Shown: positions 17,298-25,495 of the stretch, one piece after another
Numbering within the stretch: the stretch's first letter is position 1
Layout of the letters: the number at the start of each line of letters is the position of its first letter
From: Candidatus Thorarchaeota archaeon
GTDB taxonomy: Archaea > Asgardarchaeota > Thorarchaeia > Thorarchaeales > Thorarchaeaceae
NCBI GenBank assembly: GCA_008080745.1
Contig: SHMX01000001.1
Coordinates: 95,359-159,358, forward strand
Direction of reading: 5' to 3'
Length of the DNA stretch: 64,000 bases
Made by a program: the position numbers and the translations under genes
The notes under the pieces: model-generated
The model's input: the letters and a program-made list of their open reading frames with translations, nothing else
What the model was told of the DNA's origin: nothing
Databases searched by the model: none

Positions 17298-18110
17298 ATG
17301 AGCCTGAAGAAGATACTATTTGACGCAATTGATGCTGCAAAAGATACAGTATTAGATAATTTAGACCAAGCATCAAAGAAAACTGGAAAAGAAAATCCAT
17401 TTGGTGATAAAACACTATTACTTGATCAACAAGCTGAAAACGCAGCTATTGAGATATTACAATCCTCAGAATTTGGCATGAAAATTTTGACAGAGGAACA
17501 AGGAACTATCGAATCAGATATTCAGACAGACTACCTAATCATAATTGACCCAATCGATGGATCAGCTAACCTAGAACGCAGAATTCCCCTCTGCACTATT
17601 GGCATATCTGCAATTCCCATAGAGAGTTCACTCACAACTGATAATGTCGAAATAAGTATCATTGACTCATATTTCACAAAAGAGACTTATGTAGCACAAA
17701 GGAACAAAGGTGTTACCTGCAATGGAGAAAGAGTAAAAGTTGCAGACTCGCTTTCAATCGAAGATACAATAATATCATATGATTCAAAGAAGAAAGGAGA
17801 CCCCTCTTTTGCCTTATCTTCTCAAAGAGTAATTGAGGGTGTAAAGGATATTAGACGAACAGCTAGTAATTTACTTGATCTCTGTTGGGTGGCAGCAGGA
17901 AAATTAGATGCAATGGTAGATTTACGGAATATGCTACCAATAATCCATGTGAGTGGAACACATATGGTGCGAGAGGCTGGTGGATTTATTCTAAGCGAAA
18001 ATAAAGAGAGATTCGTTCTTCCATTAGAATCAAAATATATGATGAGCTTTGTTGCAGCCTCCAATGAGCAACTTGCTCAACAAATTCTGCAATTATATCA
18101 CTCTGAGTAA
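17298..18110 (+). CDS. Inositol monophosphatase / fructose-1,6-bisphosphatase family phosphatase
   Basis: 270 residues. Lithium-sensitive phosphatase fold with metal-binding motifs LTEEQG (about 74) and DPIDGSANLERRIP (about 91-104), the second being the family signature (normally DPxDGTxN). The last conserved aspartate segment in other members, WDxAA, is here VSGTHMVREAGG (about 215), with no clear Asp-Ala-Ala, so it may be altered or shifted. In archaea such enzymes dephosphorylate inositol phosphate or fructose 1,6-bisphosphate, or act on phospho-nucleotides. The substrate is not determined. ATG start at the edge of a 120-base spacer shared with the ESCRT-III gene, which is divergent. Confidence 0.82.
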   Translation: MSLKKILFDAIDAAKDTVLDNLDQASKKTGKENPFGDKTLLLDQQAENAAIEILQSSEFGMKILTEEQGTIESDIQTDYLIIIDPIDGSANLERRIPLCTIGISAIPIESSLTTDNVEISIIDSYFTKETYVAQRNKGVTCNGERVKVADSLSIEDTIISYDSKKKGDPSFALSSQRVIEGVKDIRRTASNLLDLCWVAAGKLDAMVDLRNMLPIIHVSGTHMVREAGGFILSENKERFVLPLESKYMMSFVAASNEQLAQQILQLYHSE

Positions 18111-18182
18111 GACTGAAAATAAGCTGGTAGCTAACTTATCACTTATATTATTGTTAGATTGAGCTAAATCAGAGTTGATTCT

Positions 18183-18986
18183 ATGTCAAAACCAACCGTT
18201 CCAGAAGAAGTAGTCGAAGCCATGAAAGGCGTCAAGCATAAGATTGTAGTCCTTTCAGGTAAAGGCGGTGTCGGAAAGACCACAGTAGCTACAAATCTAG
18301 CAATGGCATTTTCAAAGAACCATTCATCAGGTATTCTTGACGTGGATATTTATGGACCAAATGTTCCAAAGCTATTAGGATTAGAAGGACAACATCCTGT
18401 AGCAGAGGGAAATATGATTCAACCCGTAATTGGTCCTGAGGGAGTTAAAGTCATGAGTATGGGCCTCCTGTTGAAGAAGAGCGATGATGCAGTTGCGTGG
18501 AGAGGGCCGCTTGTTGCAAGAGCAATTAACCAATTCCTCGGCAATGTGTTATGGGGAGACCTAGATGTTCTTGTTGTGGATTTACCACCTGGAACTGGTG
18601 ACGAAATTCTCAGTATTCTTCAATCAATACCTAATATAGATGGAGTTATTATAGTTTCAACACCACAGGAAGTGGCAGTTTTAGATGCAAGACGGGCAAT
18701 TCAACTTGTATCGAAGATGAATGTCCCTATACTAGGAATTATAGAAAATATGGCTGAATTTGTCTGTCCCAATTGTGGTGAGGTCTATCAATTGTTCGGC
18801 ACAGGTGCTGCAGAGAAGGCATCTGAAGATTTTGGAATAGATCATCTCGGTACACTACCCCTCGACCCTCGAGTCATCACATTGAGTGATGAAGGTACAC
18901 CTTTTGTTATAAAAGAACCCGACTCAAAAGTTTCAAAGGACTTTAACAAAGTAGTAGAGATACTTGCAGAGAAGGTTGGACTGTAA
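18183..18986 (+). CDS. apbC: Mrp/NBP35-type P-loop ATPase, Fe-S cluster carrier
   Basis: 267 residues. The deviant Walker A motif SGKGGVGKTTVATNLA (about residue 23-38) and the DIYGPNVPKLLG segment identify the Mrp/NBP35 (ApbC) family; VDLPPGTGDE is the switch II region and CPNCG near residue 195 supplies the CxxC cluster ligands. The protein binds a labile [4Fe-4S] cluster between two monomers and passes it to target proteins, in the cytoplasm. No N-terminal cysteine domain is seen, as is usual for archaeal versions. It ends 37 bases before a convergent gene. Confidence 0.93.
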   Translation: MSKPTVPEEVVEAMKGVKHKIVVLSGKGGVGKTTVATNLAMAFSKNHSSGILDVDIYGPNVPKLLGLEGQHPVAEGNMIQPVIGPEGVKVMSMGLLLKKSDDAVAWRGPLVARAINQFLGNVLWGDLDVLVVDLPPGTGDEILSILQSIPNIDGVIIVSTPQEVAVLDARRAIQLVSKMNVPILGIIENMAEFVCPNCGEVYQLFGTGAAEKASEDFGIDHLGTLPLDPRVITLSDEGTPFVIKEPDSKVSKDFNKVVEILAEKVGL

Positions 18987-19022
18987 ATATTCTAAAACAG
19001 GAGAAACAGAAAGACTGAGTGT

Positions 19023-19430
19023 TTATTCCTCAGTCTCATCTGATTCTTCATCATCTATTTCTTCATCCTCACCCTCTGACTCCATATCTTTATCGATGTC
19101 TTCCTCTTCATCAAGATATTCTTCTTTATCTTCGACATCTAAACCGGATGATGCTATCTTATTGATAATAGGATAGACTATAATCAATCCAATGAAGGCC
19201 AGAGCAATTATTGCCATCATTGCACCACTGGCACCAAACCAGGCCACAGGATTGACTAAAAGATCGGAAAAGGGCGACTCAAGTAATACAATTTGAAACC
19301 AAATGGGAATGGCAAAGACAAGTGGTAGACATATTAGAACCAGAATGCCAATTGAGGCAATTATCTCAGCCATATGTAGCAGAATACGTTTCACCGTGCT
19401 ATCAACTGCTTTCTTCGCAATAGAGGACAT
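19023..19430 (-). CDS. Small membrane protein with acidic C-terminal tail
   Basis: 135 residues from ATG 19430, preferred over the TTG at 19502 because GGAG lies seven bases before it. Two or three hydrophobic helices (about 20-45, 55-70, 72-96) follow a short basic N-terminus (KKAVDSTVKR). The last 35 residues are almost only Asp, Glu and Ser/Met, with several repeated DEE segments. I do not recognise a family. The acidic tail should lie in the cytoplasm or be an ion-binding surface; this is inference. Convergent with the Mrp gene. Confidence 0.65.
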   Translation of the reverse strand: MSSIAKKAVDSTVKRILLHMAEIIASIGILVLICLPLVFAIPIWFQIVLLESPFSDLLVNPVAWFGASGAMMAIIALAFIGLIIVYPIINKIASSGLDVEDKEEYLDEEEDIDKDMESEGEDEEIDDEESDETEE

Positions 19431-19493
19431 TTTTCTTCTCCAACCGAGTGCAACATAGAACTCCTTTAAAACTTGCTGGATAAATGAAGGTCT

Positions 19494-19590
19494 GGGGGCC
19501 AAAAATAGGAGGAATCGAATCCGCAGCGCTTGTGGAATTGGACGTCAAATCTGAGAGAGAGGGTGTGTGTAGCGGATGATTGTGGCCCCC
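19494..19590 (-). ncRNA. Candidate small structured RNA with GGGGGCC end-pairing stem
   Basis: An 8-bp perfect inverted repeat (19494-19501 with 19583-19590) encloses a second, 6-bp one (19519-19524 with 19572-19577). On the minus strand a very AT-rich TATA-like region lies about 25 bases before the first G of the stem, where an archaeal transcript would start. This resembles a tRNA acceptor stem, but U8, D-arm and T-arm are not found, so it is not called a tRNA. The RNA would also lie in the leader of the 19430 gene. Confidence 0.35.
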
Positions 19591-19599
19591 GTTATGATA

Positions 19600-19625
19600 T
19601 ATTATAATATAATATGATATAAGTG
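19600..19625 (-). promoter_or_regulatory. AT-rich TATA-like element
   Basis: A 26-base run of almost only A and T lies about 20-25 bases upstream (minus strand) of the candidate RNA and is the only strong TATA-like sequence near it. It could serve the RNA and the 19430 gene together. Confidence 0.4.
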
Positions 19626-19698
19626 TATGTAATGTCAACACTGTCGTCATAATGTTTTGATAATTGATTGATGAAAAGAAGAGAGAGGAGAAGAGGAG

Positions 19699-20053
19699 CG
19701 ACCCGAGGTTTTGAACGCTGGAGGAGGAGAGAGAATTGCTACGGAATGATCATAACAAGATTAACCGTCGGGTCGTTCTGTATTATATTAGGATTAAAGA
19801 TATATAATCAAATCTTCGATAGACTAAAACCCGCCAAATGATGCGAAATTCGCAATAGTGAATAAATATGATAGAGATTATCGCAAGTTTTAAATGTAAA
19901 CTTGCAGTATACTCATTTGAATGCGTGTCGAGGAGCGCCAAAACATCACAACGTGACTCTTGTCACAATTAGTGATGCTCCCTCCTGAAAAATCCTGATT
20001 GCACAAAAGGTGCACACATCCTCTCCTCCAATCGTACTAAATAAAGTACGATT
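19699..20053. other. Gene-poor stretch with many inverted repeats
   Basis: No credible gene is seen between 19591 and 20184. The stretch holds a long-range 8-bp pair (19699-19706 with 19768-19775), a palindrome at 19842-19854, an 8-bp hairpin at 19883-19905, a compound hairpin at 19930-19984 (outer GAGGAG pairs, then CATCAC/GTGATG, then GTGAC/GTCAC with an asymmetric internal loop), a small hairpin at 20001-20013 and a 9-bp hairpin at 20030-20053. TTGTCACAATT occurs twice (19960, 20113). This can be a structured RNA gene or a regulatory array; I could not match it to SRP RNA, RNase P RNA or snoRNA consensus. Confidence 0.35.
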
Positions 20054-20184
20054 AACCTCCTCAAGCAACCAAGCGTACTATTTTTCTTGGCGCACCTCGC
20101 ACCTTCACTTTTTTGTCACAATTCTAAAAATATTTGGGAGGAAAGAAGGGTCTCCCCCCGGTACAACTTAGTTTTTCTACACCT

Positions 20185-20607
20185 CTAACAGACATCTACT
20201 GGCTGAGGAAAAGGTGACGTTTCTATAAGGACTGACTCACATCCAAAAGAGAATACTTCGACCATGAAAGGTGAATCTGATTCTGCAACTTTTGTCCAAT
20301 TGTTCCGATCCCGCCTATAAAAACAATAATTGGTACAATTATATCGAATTTCAACTATTGATCTATCAGGAATAGTTTCCAGATCAGAAACAGAAAAGGT
20401 GATTCCCTCCGATTGATTTTCGCTATTCGGACGAGAAAGAAAGATTCGAAAAATATCACCATTATTTGGAAGTAGTAGCGCAACATGAGGACGACTATAA
20501 GAATCCCAATGATTAGGGATTGGCAGATTTCTGCACGCATATGCGCCCTGAGCAGATTGGAATACCAAAAGAGTACCCTCATCGATTATCATGGTTTTAT
20601 TGTACAC
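20185..20607 (-). CDS. Unknown small protein
   Basis: 140 residues from GTG 20607 or 135 from ATG 20592. It looks beta-rich with many aromatic and Asn/Arg residues (GDIFRIFLSRPN, IVEIRYNCTNYCFYRRDRNNW), no membrane helix, and five scattered cysteines. The codon use and length make it believable but I see no known domain. It sits alone between the gene-poor stretch and a 250-base gap before the next gene. It could also be a decayed or very short-lived gene. Confidence 0.5.
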   Translation of the reverse strand: MYNKTMIIDEGTLLVFQSAQGAYACRNLPIPNHWDSYSRPHVALLLPNNGDIFRIFLSRPNSENQSEGITFSVSDLETIPDRSIVEIRYNCTNYCFYRRDRNNWTKVAESDSPFMVEVFSFGCESVLIETSPFPQPVDVC

Positions 20608-20859
20608 TCCATTTTGTAGTTGTCATTGGTTGAGGTGTCTTCCCTAAGGACAGAAATACATGAAGACATATAATCGAAACCAATGAATAGATATATGATG
20701 AGATACTAAAATTGGAGTAGAAGCCGAATCCACCTAGAATAATGGGCGATTCTAAAGATATTTTCTAGTTTTACATAAATTCAGCATTTTTGATGAAGTA
20801 CAGGTTTTTTGAGACCACACAAAAAAGAACACCTTAACATTTGGTCATACGGGAATACA

Positions 20860-21543
20860 TTAGCTGCCATCATCGATTCTTTTCTTGACTTCTTCGACTA
20901 TTTCACTGAGAGAAGAGAATACTAAATCAGAACCTACCTCCAAAAGCACATCTTTTGGTGTTTCACCAGTTGCTACTCCCCAAAATTCGATTCCTGCAGA
21001 TTGTGCTGCTGCTGCATCAATACGTGCATCACCAACATAAACTACTTCATCCACTTCAAGGTTCAAGTTGCGAGTCAGCTTGACTAATCCATCAGGATAT
21101 GGTTTCGGATTTGGAGACTCATTTCGTGTTTGAATAATATCAAAATATTGATCAAATGGATGATTCTGTAGGATGATATTTACTGCATGACGACCATTGT
21201 TAGTTAATACTGCAGTACGAAGACCAAGGTTACGAATCTTCTGAACCGAATCAAGAGAACCTGGGATAATCAAAGTGTTTTGTGCAGCATCTCCTTCATG
21301 AGAGTTTAGCACCACATCCAAATCAATTTCCATCTGTTTCCATTCGCTATCTGTGATCCCATTGTTAAAGAAATAAGTCTTGGCTTTGTATTTAGTACTG
21401 GATATTCCGTCTTCTACTGTCAGGAGTTCTGACGGGAGACCTTTTTCAAGAAAGAACTTCTTAGTATCACTACGCATCGCCTCTAGGGGCAATGTAAGTT
21501 CGGTTATTGTGCCATCCATATCAAAGAGTAATGCCTTTAGCAA
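20860..21543 (-). CDS. HAD-superfamily hydrolase, phosphoglycolate phosphatase-like
   Basis: 227 residues from TTG 21543 with an AGAGGA motif about 10 bases upstream. HAD motifs are DMDGTIT (8-14, catalytic Asp), VLTNN (about 116), NPKPYPDGL with the lysine (about 148) and VGDARIDAAAAQSAG (about 172-186). A helical cap sits between motifs I and II (EAMRSDTKKFFLEKG). This is subfamily IA, as in phosphoglycolate phosphatase and beta-phosphoglucomutase. The real substrate is unknown. Followed on the same strand by an alpha/beta hydrolase upstream (58 bases). Confidence 0.82.
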   Translation of the reverse strand: MLKALLFDMDGTITELTLPLEAMRSDTKKFFLEKGLPSELLTVEDGISSTKYKAKTYFFNNGITDSEWKQMEIDLDVVLNSHEGDAAQNTLIIPGSLDSVQKIRNLGLRTAVLTNNGRHAVNIILQNHPFDQYFDIIQTRNESPNPKPYPDGLVKLTRNLNLEVDEVVYVGDARIDAAAAQSAGIEFWGVATGETPKDVLLEVGSDLVFSSLSEIVEEVKKRIDDGS

Positions 21544-21601
21544 TTCTCAAGTCCTCTCGCTATTAATTTTGGAAAACTCGTAAGAGTATTCCAAGAGGTG
21601 T

Positions 21602-22264
21602 TCACTCAGGATTCAGGCTTGTCACCAAGTCCTTTATAATTTCGCATGTATGACTAAGCGAGTTTGAGTAAAAATGATCCTCATTCTCTAAGATGACAGT
21701 ACTAGTTAGTTCCTCTCGAGTAACACGAGCAATATATTGACTACTGGTAACAGGTACGGTAGAGTCACGATTCCCATGAACAAGAAGAATTGGACAAGAT
21801 ATATTCTGCAATATAGAATCCCAATCAGAAAAATCTCTAATCAATCGCATGGAAGGACTAAGAGCAACAACAAAGTCAGGCTTAAAGAGTCCACCAGCCA
21901 GCAAAGCCACAGAACCTCCAAAAGAATAACCCAATATTCCTCGTAATTGGTAAGAATCAATAGACTCAATTTTTTTTATTGCAGAAGAAAAGTCCTCAAC
22001 AGCACCTTTGATTCCAGTAAAATCTCCTCTGAAGTCGGCTCCGCGAAAATTGAAGCGGAATGTTGCCTCATCCAGTGTGTGGAAAAGATGTACAAGTTCT
22101 TTCACTACAGAGTTATCCATATTTCCACCATAAAGAGGATGGGGATGTAGAACCACATTTACTAAAGGGGTTTCATCCTTTCGCGATTCGAGGAGGCCAG
22201 TGACTGCTTGAGATCCTACTGTAACCTCAAGTTTGATTCTCTGTATATCATTCACTGGGGACAT
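21602..22264 (-). CDS. Alpha/beta hydrolase, COG2945-type
   Basis: 220 residues. The HPHPLYGGNMDN lead (about 38-50), the nucleophile elbow GYSFGGSVALL (about 115-125, Ser), the acid HGNRDSTVP (about residue 173) and the histidine ENEDHFY (about 200) form the complete Ser-Asp-His triad. COG2945-type proteins are small cytoplasmic serine hydrolases of unknown substrate, related to dienelactone hydrolase. It overlaps the upstream gene by 17 bases on the same strand, hence co-transcribed with it. Confidence 0.85.
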   Translation of the reverse strand: MSPVNDIQRIKLEVTVGSQAVTGLLESRKDETPLVNVVLHPHPLYGGNMDNSVVKELVHLFHTLDEATFRFNFRGADFRGDFTGIKGAVEDFSSAIKKIESIDSYQLRGILGYSFGGSVALLAGGLFKPDFVVALSPSMRLIRDFSDWDSILQNISCPILLVHGNRDSTVPVTSSQYIARVTREELTSTVILENEDHFYSNSLSHTCEIIKDLVTSLNPE

Positions 22265-22754
22265 TTTCCAATTTGAGTGATTTTATACACGTGGAATCTT
22301 CAGTTGCCTTCCTAACTACACCCACAGTTATTTCTGGTGCTATGCCTTCTGCAACAGCTGTTACATAGGGTAGGCAAACTGTATCACAGAATAACTTGCC
22401 CTGTTTTTGAAATTCAGCATGTTGGGGACAGAATGGGTGATCAAACTCAACATATCCATCCGATTTCCATGTAGCATTCATTTTCGCACCAAATACATGA
22501 CCTATTACTTTCCAAGCATCGGATGCATCCTTTAGCCCATCCTCAAGACCTAGACGCTTCTTCATTGCTTCAGCGTCCTCTGAACCTAGTCTTCTGAAAA
22601 CTTCAGATAGTGCGTCTAAACCCTCCTGTCCAAATCTCTCTTCTAAGACTTTTGCACTCTCTGTCATTAAACGTGTCAAATTTCCTCTTAATTCAGATAT
22701 TTTATTTCCAGCAGGTATTAATCCTTTTGCAGCTGCAGTTCGCATTATTCCCAT
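22248..22754 (-). CDS. Cysteine-rich protein resembling L-2-amino-thiazoline-4-carboxylate hydrolase family
   Basis: 168 residues from ATG 22754, which has GGAGG seven bases upstream; the ATG at 22793 lacks one. The N-terminal half is helical. The C-terminal half has HPFCPQHAEF, GKLFCDTVCLPYV and, at the end, a cysteine (STCIK), spaced as in the ATC-hydrolase family, where the Cys positions are conserved. That family opens a thiazoline ring or has unknown roles in archaea and anaerobes. The match is by pattern and is moderate; the protein could also be a four-cysteine metal-binding domain. It is co-transcribed with the alpha/beta hydrolase. Confidence 0.45.
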   Translation of the reverse strand: MGIMRTAAAKGLIPAGNKISELRGNLTRLMTESAKVLEERFGQEGLDALSEVFRRLGSEDAEAMKKRLGLEDGLKDASDAWKVIGHVFGAKMNATWKSDGYVEFDHPFCPQHAEFQKQGKLFCDTVCLPYVTAVAEGIAPEITVGVVRKATEDSTCIKSLKLENVPSE

Positions 22755-22869
22755 ATTAGTTCCTCCGATTTTGATATCTATGAGATGTGCCATTAGAGCG
22801 TATTAGTCTTGTCATATATTTTACTCACCAATCAGAATATATACAATTCAAAGAAGGGGAATTTTGATT

Positions 22870-23901
22870 ATGATGGGAATGATAGAGGAAATAGATAAAG
22901 AAGATATGACTGCAATGGTAGACGCCTTTCCATCCTTGTTACAAATTTATTCCTTATCAGAAGAATACCAAAAAAAATTGGAACATATTGACAAGACCTC
23001 TATCAAGGGAATAGGATTAGTAGGAATGGGAGGGAGTGCTATTTCGGGTTTACTAAGTAAAGGCTTACTCGACCAAAAGTCACACATTCCAATCGTGTCT
23101 GTTCAAGATTACAAATTACCAAAATACATCCAGAAAAAATGGGTAGTTATCGCAGTTAGCTATTCAGGCAATACGGAGGAGACCTTGGCATCACTGAAAG
23201 AAGGACAAGGAAGAGGTTGCACTTGTTTAGGTATAACTAGTGGCGGTAAGCTCAGAAATAAACTACCGTCAGAACAGATTCAACTCTTGCCTAAAGGTCT
23301 CCAACCTAGAGCCGCTTTGCCAATTATTTTTGCAGCTGTTTATCCAACAATCCAATTATTGATTGGTACTGATAAGGAAGATCTGGTAAAAGTGGGAAGA
23401 AAGTTAGAAGAATTAGAGAAGGATTGGGGTGGTAATATTACTCCGGTTCAATTCGCAAAATCCATATCAAATTCAATACCCCTTTTTACAGGATGGAGTC
23501 ACCTTTCGCCTGTTGCCTATCGAGCAAGGTGTCAAATAAATGAAAACGCAAAAACAGCAGCATATAATTCAGATATACCTGAAGCAAATCATAATGAAAT
23601 AGAATCGTGTGAATCCTTTAGTAAATATAGAATCATCCCAGTCTTTCTTCGCAGCATCTATGAGGAAACAGGAATCACCAGAAGGTTTGAAATCACTGGT
23701 GAAATATACAGAGCGCAAGGAATTTCTCCATTAGAAATTAGATTCGAAGAACTCAGTCAAATAGAAGAAACACTAGTACATACATATTACCTGGACAAAG
23801 TTTCTGTTGAATTAGCAAAAATTCTGAAAGCTGATCCTATCAGTGTAGATAGAATCAGCACTCTGAAACGGAAATTAGCATCAAGTGATGAAACCCACTG
23901 A
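22870..23901 (+). CDS. Bifunctional phosphoglucose/phosphomannose isomerase
   Basis: 343 residues from ATG 22870, nine bases after GGGGA (a TTG at 22864 and further ATGs are close by). The SIS-type sugar-phosphate-binding motifs are GIGLVGMGGSAISG (about 45) and VSYSGNTEETLASL (about 97-110), and NHNEIESCE carries the catalytic glutamate and histidine of the archaeal/bacterial Pgi/Pmi family. It interconverts fructose 6-phosphate with glucose or mannose 6-phosphate. It feeds both glycolysis/gluconeogenesis and mannose-based glycan synthesis. It ends inside the next, convergent gene (21-base overlap). Confidence 0.88.
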   Translation: MMGMIEEIDKEDMTAMVDAFPSLLQIYSLSEEYQKKLEHIDKTSIKGIGLVGMGGSAISGLLSKGLLDQKSHIPIVSVQDYKLPKYIQKKWVVIAVSYSGNTEETLASLKEGQGRGCTCLGITSGGKLRNKLPSEQIQLLPKGLQPRAALPIIFAAVYPTIQLLIGTDKEDLVKVGRKLEELEKDWGGNITPVQFAKSISNSIPLFTGWSHLSPVAYRARCQINENAKTAAYNSDIPEANHNEIESCESFSKYRIIPVFLRSIYEETGITRRFEITGEIYRAQGISPLEIRFEELSQIEETLVHTYYLDKVSVELAKILKADPISVDRISTLKRKLASSDETH

Positions 23902-24417
23902 ATCATATGTCATAGGCCTGAATGAAACCGCTCGTGATTCAAAGACGTAATAGAAGTACATCATCTCGATTAAGAAAAACCATTCACCAGATTGGGATGC
24001 ATTATAGATTGTCCATTTGTCAATATTAGTATCGATAACTTCCGAAACAGTGAAAGTTTCGTTATATGTAGAGGTCAGTGTTCTCCTATCTTGTGGAATG
24101 GTCTTCTTCAATGAGATGTAGCTGAGCTCATCTCCATTTAGTAAAACTGTGCATCGGAATGAGGATAATCTTGCTTCTCCAGCTGCTACACTGGGAGCTT
24201 CGAATCGAAATGAAAGAGAGATTATAGGATTGACATCTAAATCTGTAGTATTCATGTTAGTTATTTCCAATCCAACCATTTCAACATCTAAATATCGAAC
24301 AAGAATGTATGTTCCACTGTAGTAGTTGGCTGTAGAGTATATAGATGCGCCACTTATCAGAGCAACGACTAGTACTGCTATGACAATAGCATTTTGTGGT
24401 TTCTCACTTGAAATCAT
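23881..24417 (-). CDS. Membrane-anchored extracellular protein, LEA14/WHy-like beta domain
   Basis: 178 residues with GGTGA before the ATG. One N-terminal transmembrane helix (about 10-32) is followed by a Thr/Ser/Asn-rich beta-domain (VGLEITNMNTTDLDVNPI is reminiscent of the strand-loop in LEA14/WHy proteins). The domain should lie outside the membrane. Function is unknown; this assignment rests on the anchor and the NPIxSxxF-like strand only. It precedes, and is on the same strand as, another membrane protein. Confidence 0.55.
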   Translation of the reverse strand: MISSEKPQNAIVIAVLVVALISGASIYSTANYYSGTYILVRYLDVEMVGLEITNMNTTDLDVNPIISLSFRFEAPSVAAGEARLSSFRCTVLLNGDELSYISLKKTIPQDRRTLTSTYNETFTVSEVIDTNIDKWTIYNASQSGEWFFLIEMMYFYYVFESRAVSFRPMTYDSVGFIT

Positions 24418-24478
24418 TTCTGCTCACCTATTGTTTTATTTGATATAATATACCCCTTTTGCTTTACGCAGGTAACAA

Positions 24479-25357
24479 TTAGCCTCCCAAGAACAGTAAA
24501 GTGGAGATATGGAAAATCCAAGGTAATAAAGCCAGAGTAGCGGGAAGGGGTATACCAGGAAGGAAATTCTCTTCCCTCGCTAAAATAGTCATATTAACAA
24601 AGATTCCTACTAATGCAAGGAACATTGACATTAGCCAAACATGAAATGGGAAGAATACAAGCGTATGAGCGGATATTAGAGAAAAGGCAACGTAATCACC
24701 AACACCTACAGTAACGCTTTCAGCTTGTATTCGAGTGTAATCAAAAGGATCAGAACCAATATGATCCTCCATTTGCATAGATTGAATAGCTGGAGAGTGT
24801 CGTGTCAAAAAATAATCTTCAACTACTAGTGATAGAACCATTACAAACATTGTAGACGTGACCATTGTTAAACCCATAAAGACTCCAAAAATGCTCCCAT
24901 AAAACACAACAAAGACATTCTTTACTGCGGGGGGGATTGCGTCTATGACAATGAGTGCTAGAGCAATCATTGCTACTGCAAGAGATATCAAGGAAAGGAC
25001 TCCGAACCAGACATCACGAGACCCTTTCAACAGTATGAGTAGAAAGACTTGACTTACAAAGAGAGATACAAAATACAGAATTGGTGATACGACAAAGGCA
25101 ACAACTAGCTTTCGTGCACCTTTACCCCGCCTTTTCATTACGGTGAATAATGCAAAAACAACCGCCATACCTAGTCCTGTAGATACTACAGCTTGTAGAA
25201 CTAATTCTGTTATATTGTAGTTACGCGATTCAGAGATAATCTCTCCTATTACACCACTATTCAACACAGAAGATCCAATTGCAGACCCAATTACTAGAGG
25301 TAATGCAGATAGTAATATGAGAATTGTACGTTGTCTGGTTATTTTCAATATGAGCAC
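24479..25357 (-). CDS. Polytopic membrane protein of unknown function
   Basis: 292 residues, GTG start (TTG at 25348 with AGGTG upstream is an option). About seven or eight hydrophobic helices, the first with a signal-like profile, separated by short charged loops (KRRGKGARK near residue 74). A soluble loop of about 35 residues lies near 190-225 (MQSMQMEDHIGSDPFDYTRIQ). I see no known transporter motif. It is upstream of, and 61 bases from, the small anchored protein, which suggests an operon with it. Confidence 0.6.
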   Translation of the reverse strand: MLILKITRQRTILILLSALPLVIGSAIGSSVLNSGVIGEIISESRNYNITELVLQAVVSTGLGMAVVFALFTVMKRRGKGARKLVVAFVVSPILYFVSLFVSQVFLLILLKGSRDVWFGVLSLISLAVAMIALALIVIDAIPPAVKNVFVVFYGSIFGVFMGLTMVTSTMFVMVLSLVVEDYFLTRHSPAIQSMQMEDHIGSDPFDYTRIQAESVTVGVGDYVAFSLISAHTLVFFPFHVWLMSMFLALVGIFVNMTILAREENFLPGIPLPATLALLPWIFHISTLLFLGG

Positions 25358-25464
25358 CTATCAGTTCAGGACTAAAGAAATAGAATGAGTCACAGTATAA
25401 AGGAGCTTCTAATGACGTAATAATTTCTACTATTGGCATGAAGAAATATAAAAAAGAAAAGATT

Positions 25465-25481
25465 AGGGGACAGTGTCCCCT
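25465..25481 (-). terminator. Perfect palindromic hairpin terminator of the binding-protein gene
   Basis: AGGGGACA G TGTCCCCT followed on the minus strand by TCTTTTCTTTTTTAT, 15 bases after the stop codon of the substrate-binding protein. Confidence 0.65.
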
Positions 25482-25495
25482 TTAGTCTAAAATTG

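Noticed and set aside
18964..19176. Ser-rich open frame on the plus strand
   Set aside because: It is the antisense reading of the Asp/Glu-rich tail of the minus-strand membrane protein; low complexity explains the open frame.
19494..19590. tRNA gene on the minus strand, suggested by GGGGGCC/GGCCCCC
   Set aside because: U8, the D-loop GG and a T-arm next to the acceptor stem are missing; reported as candidate RNA instead.
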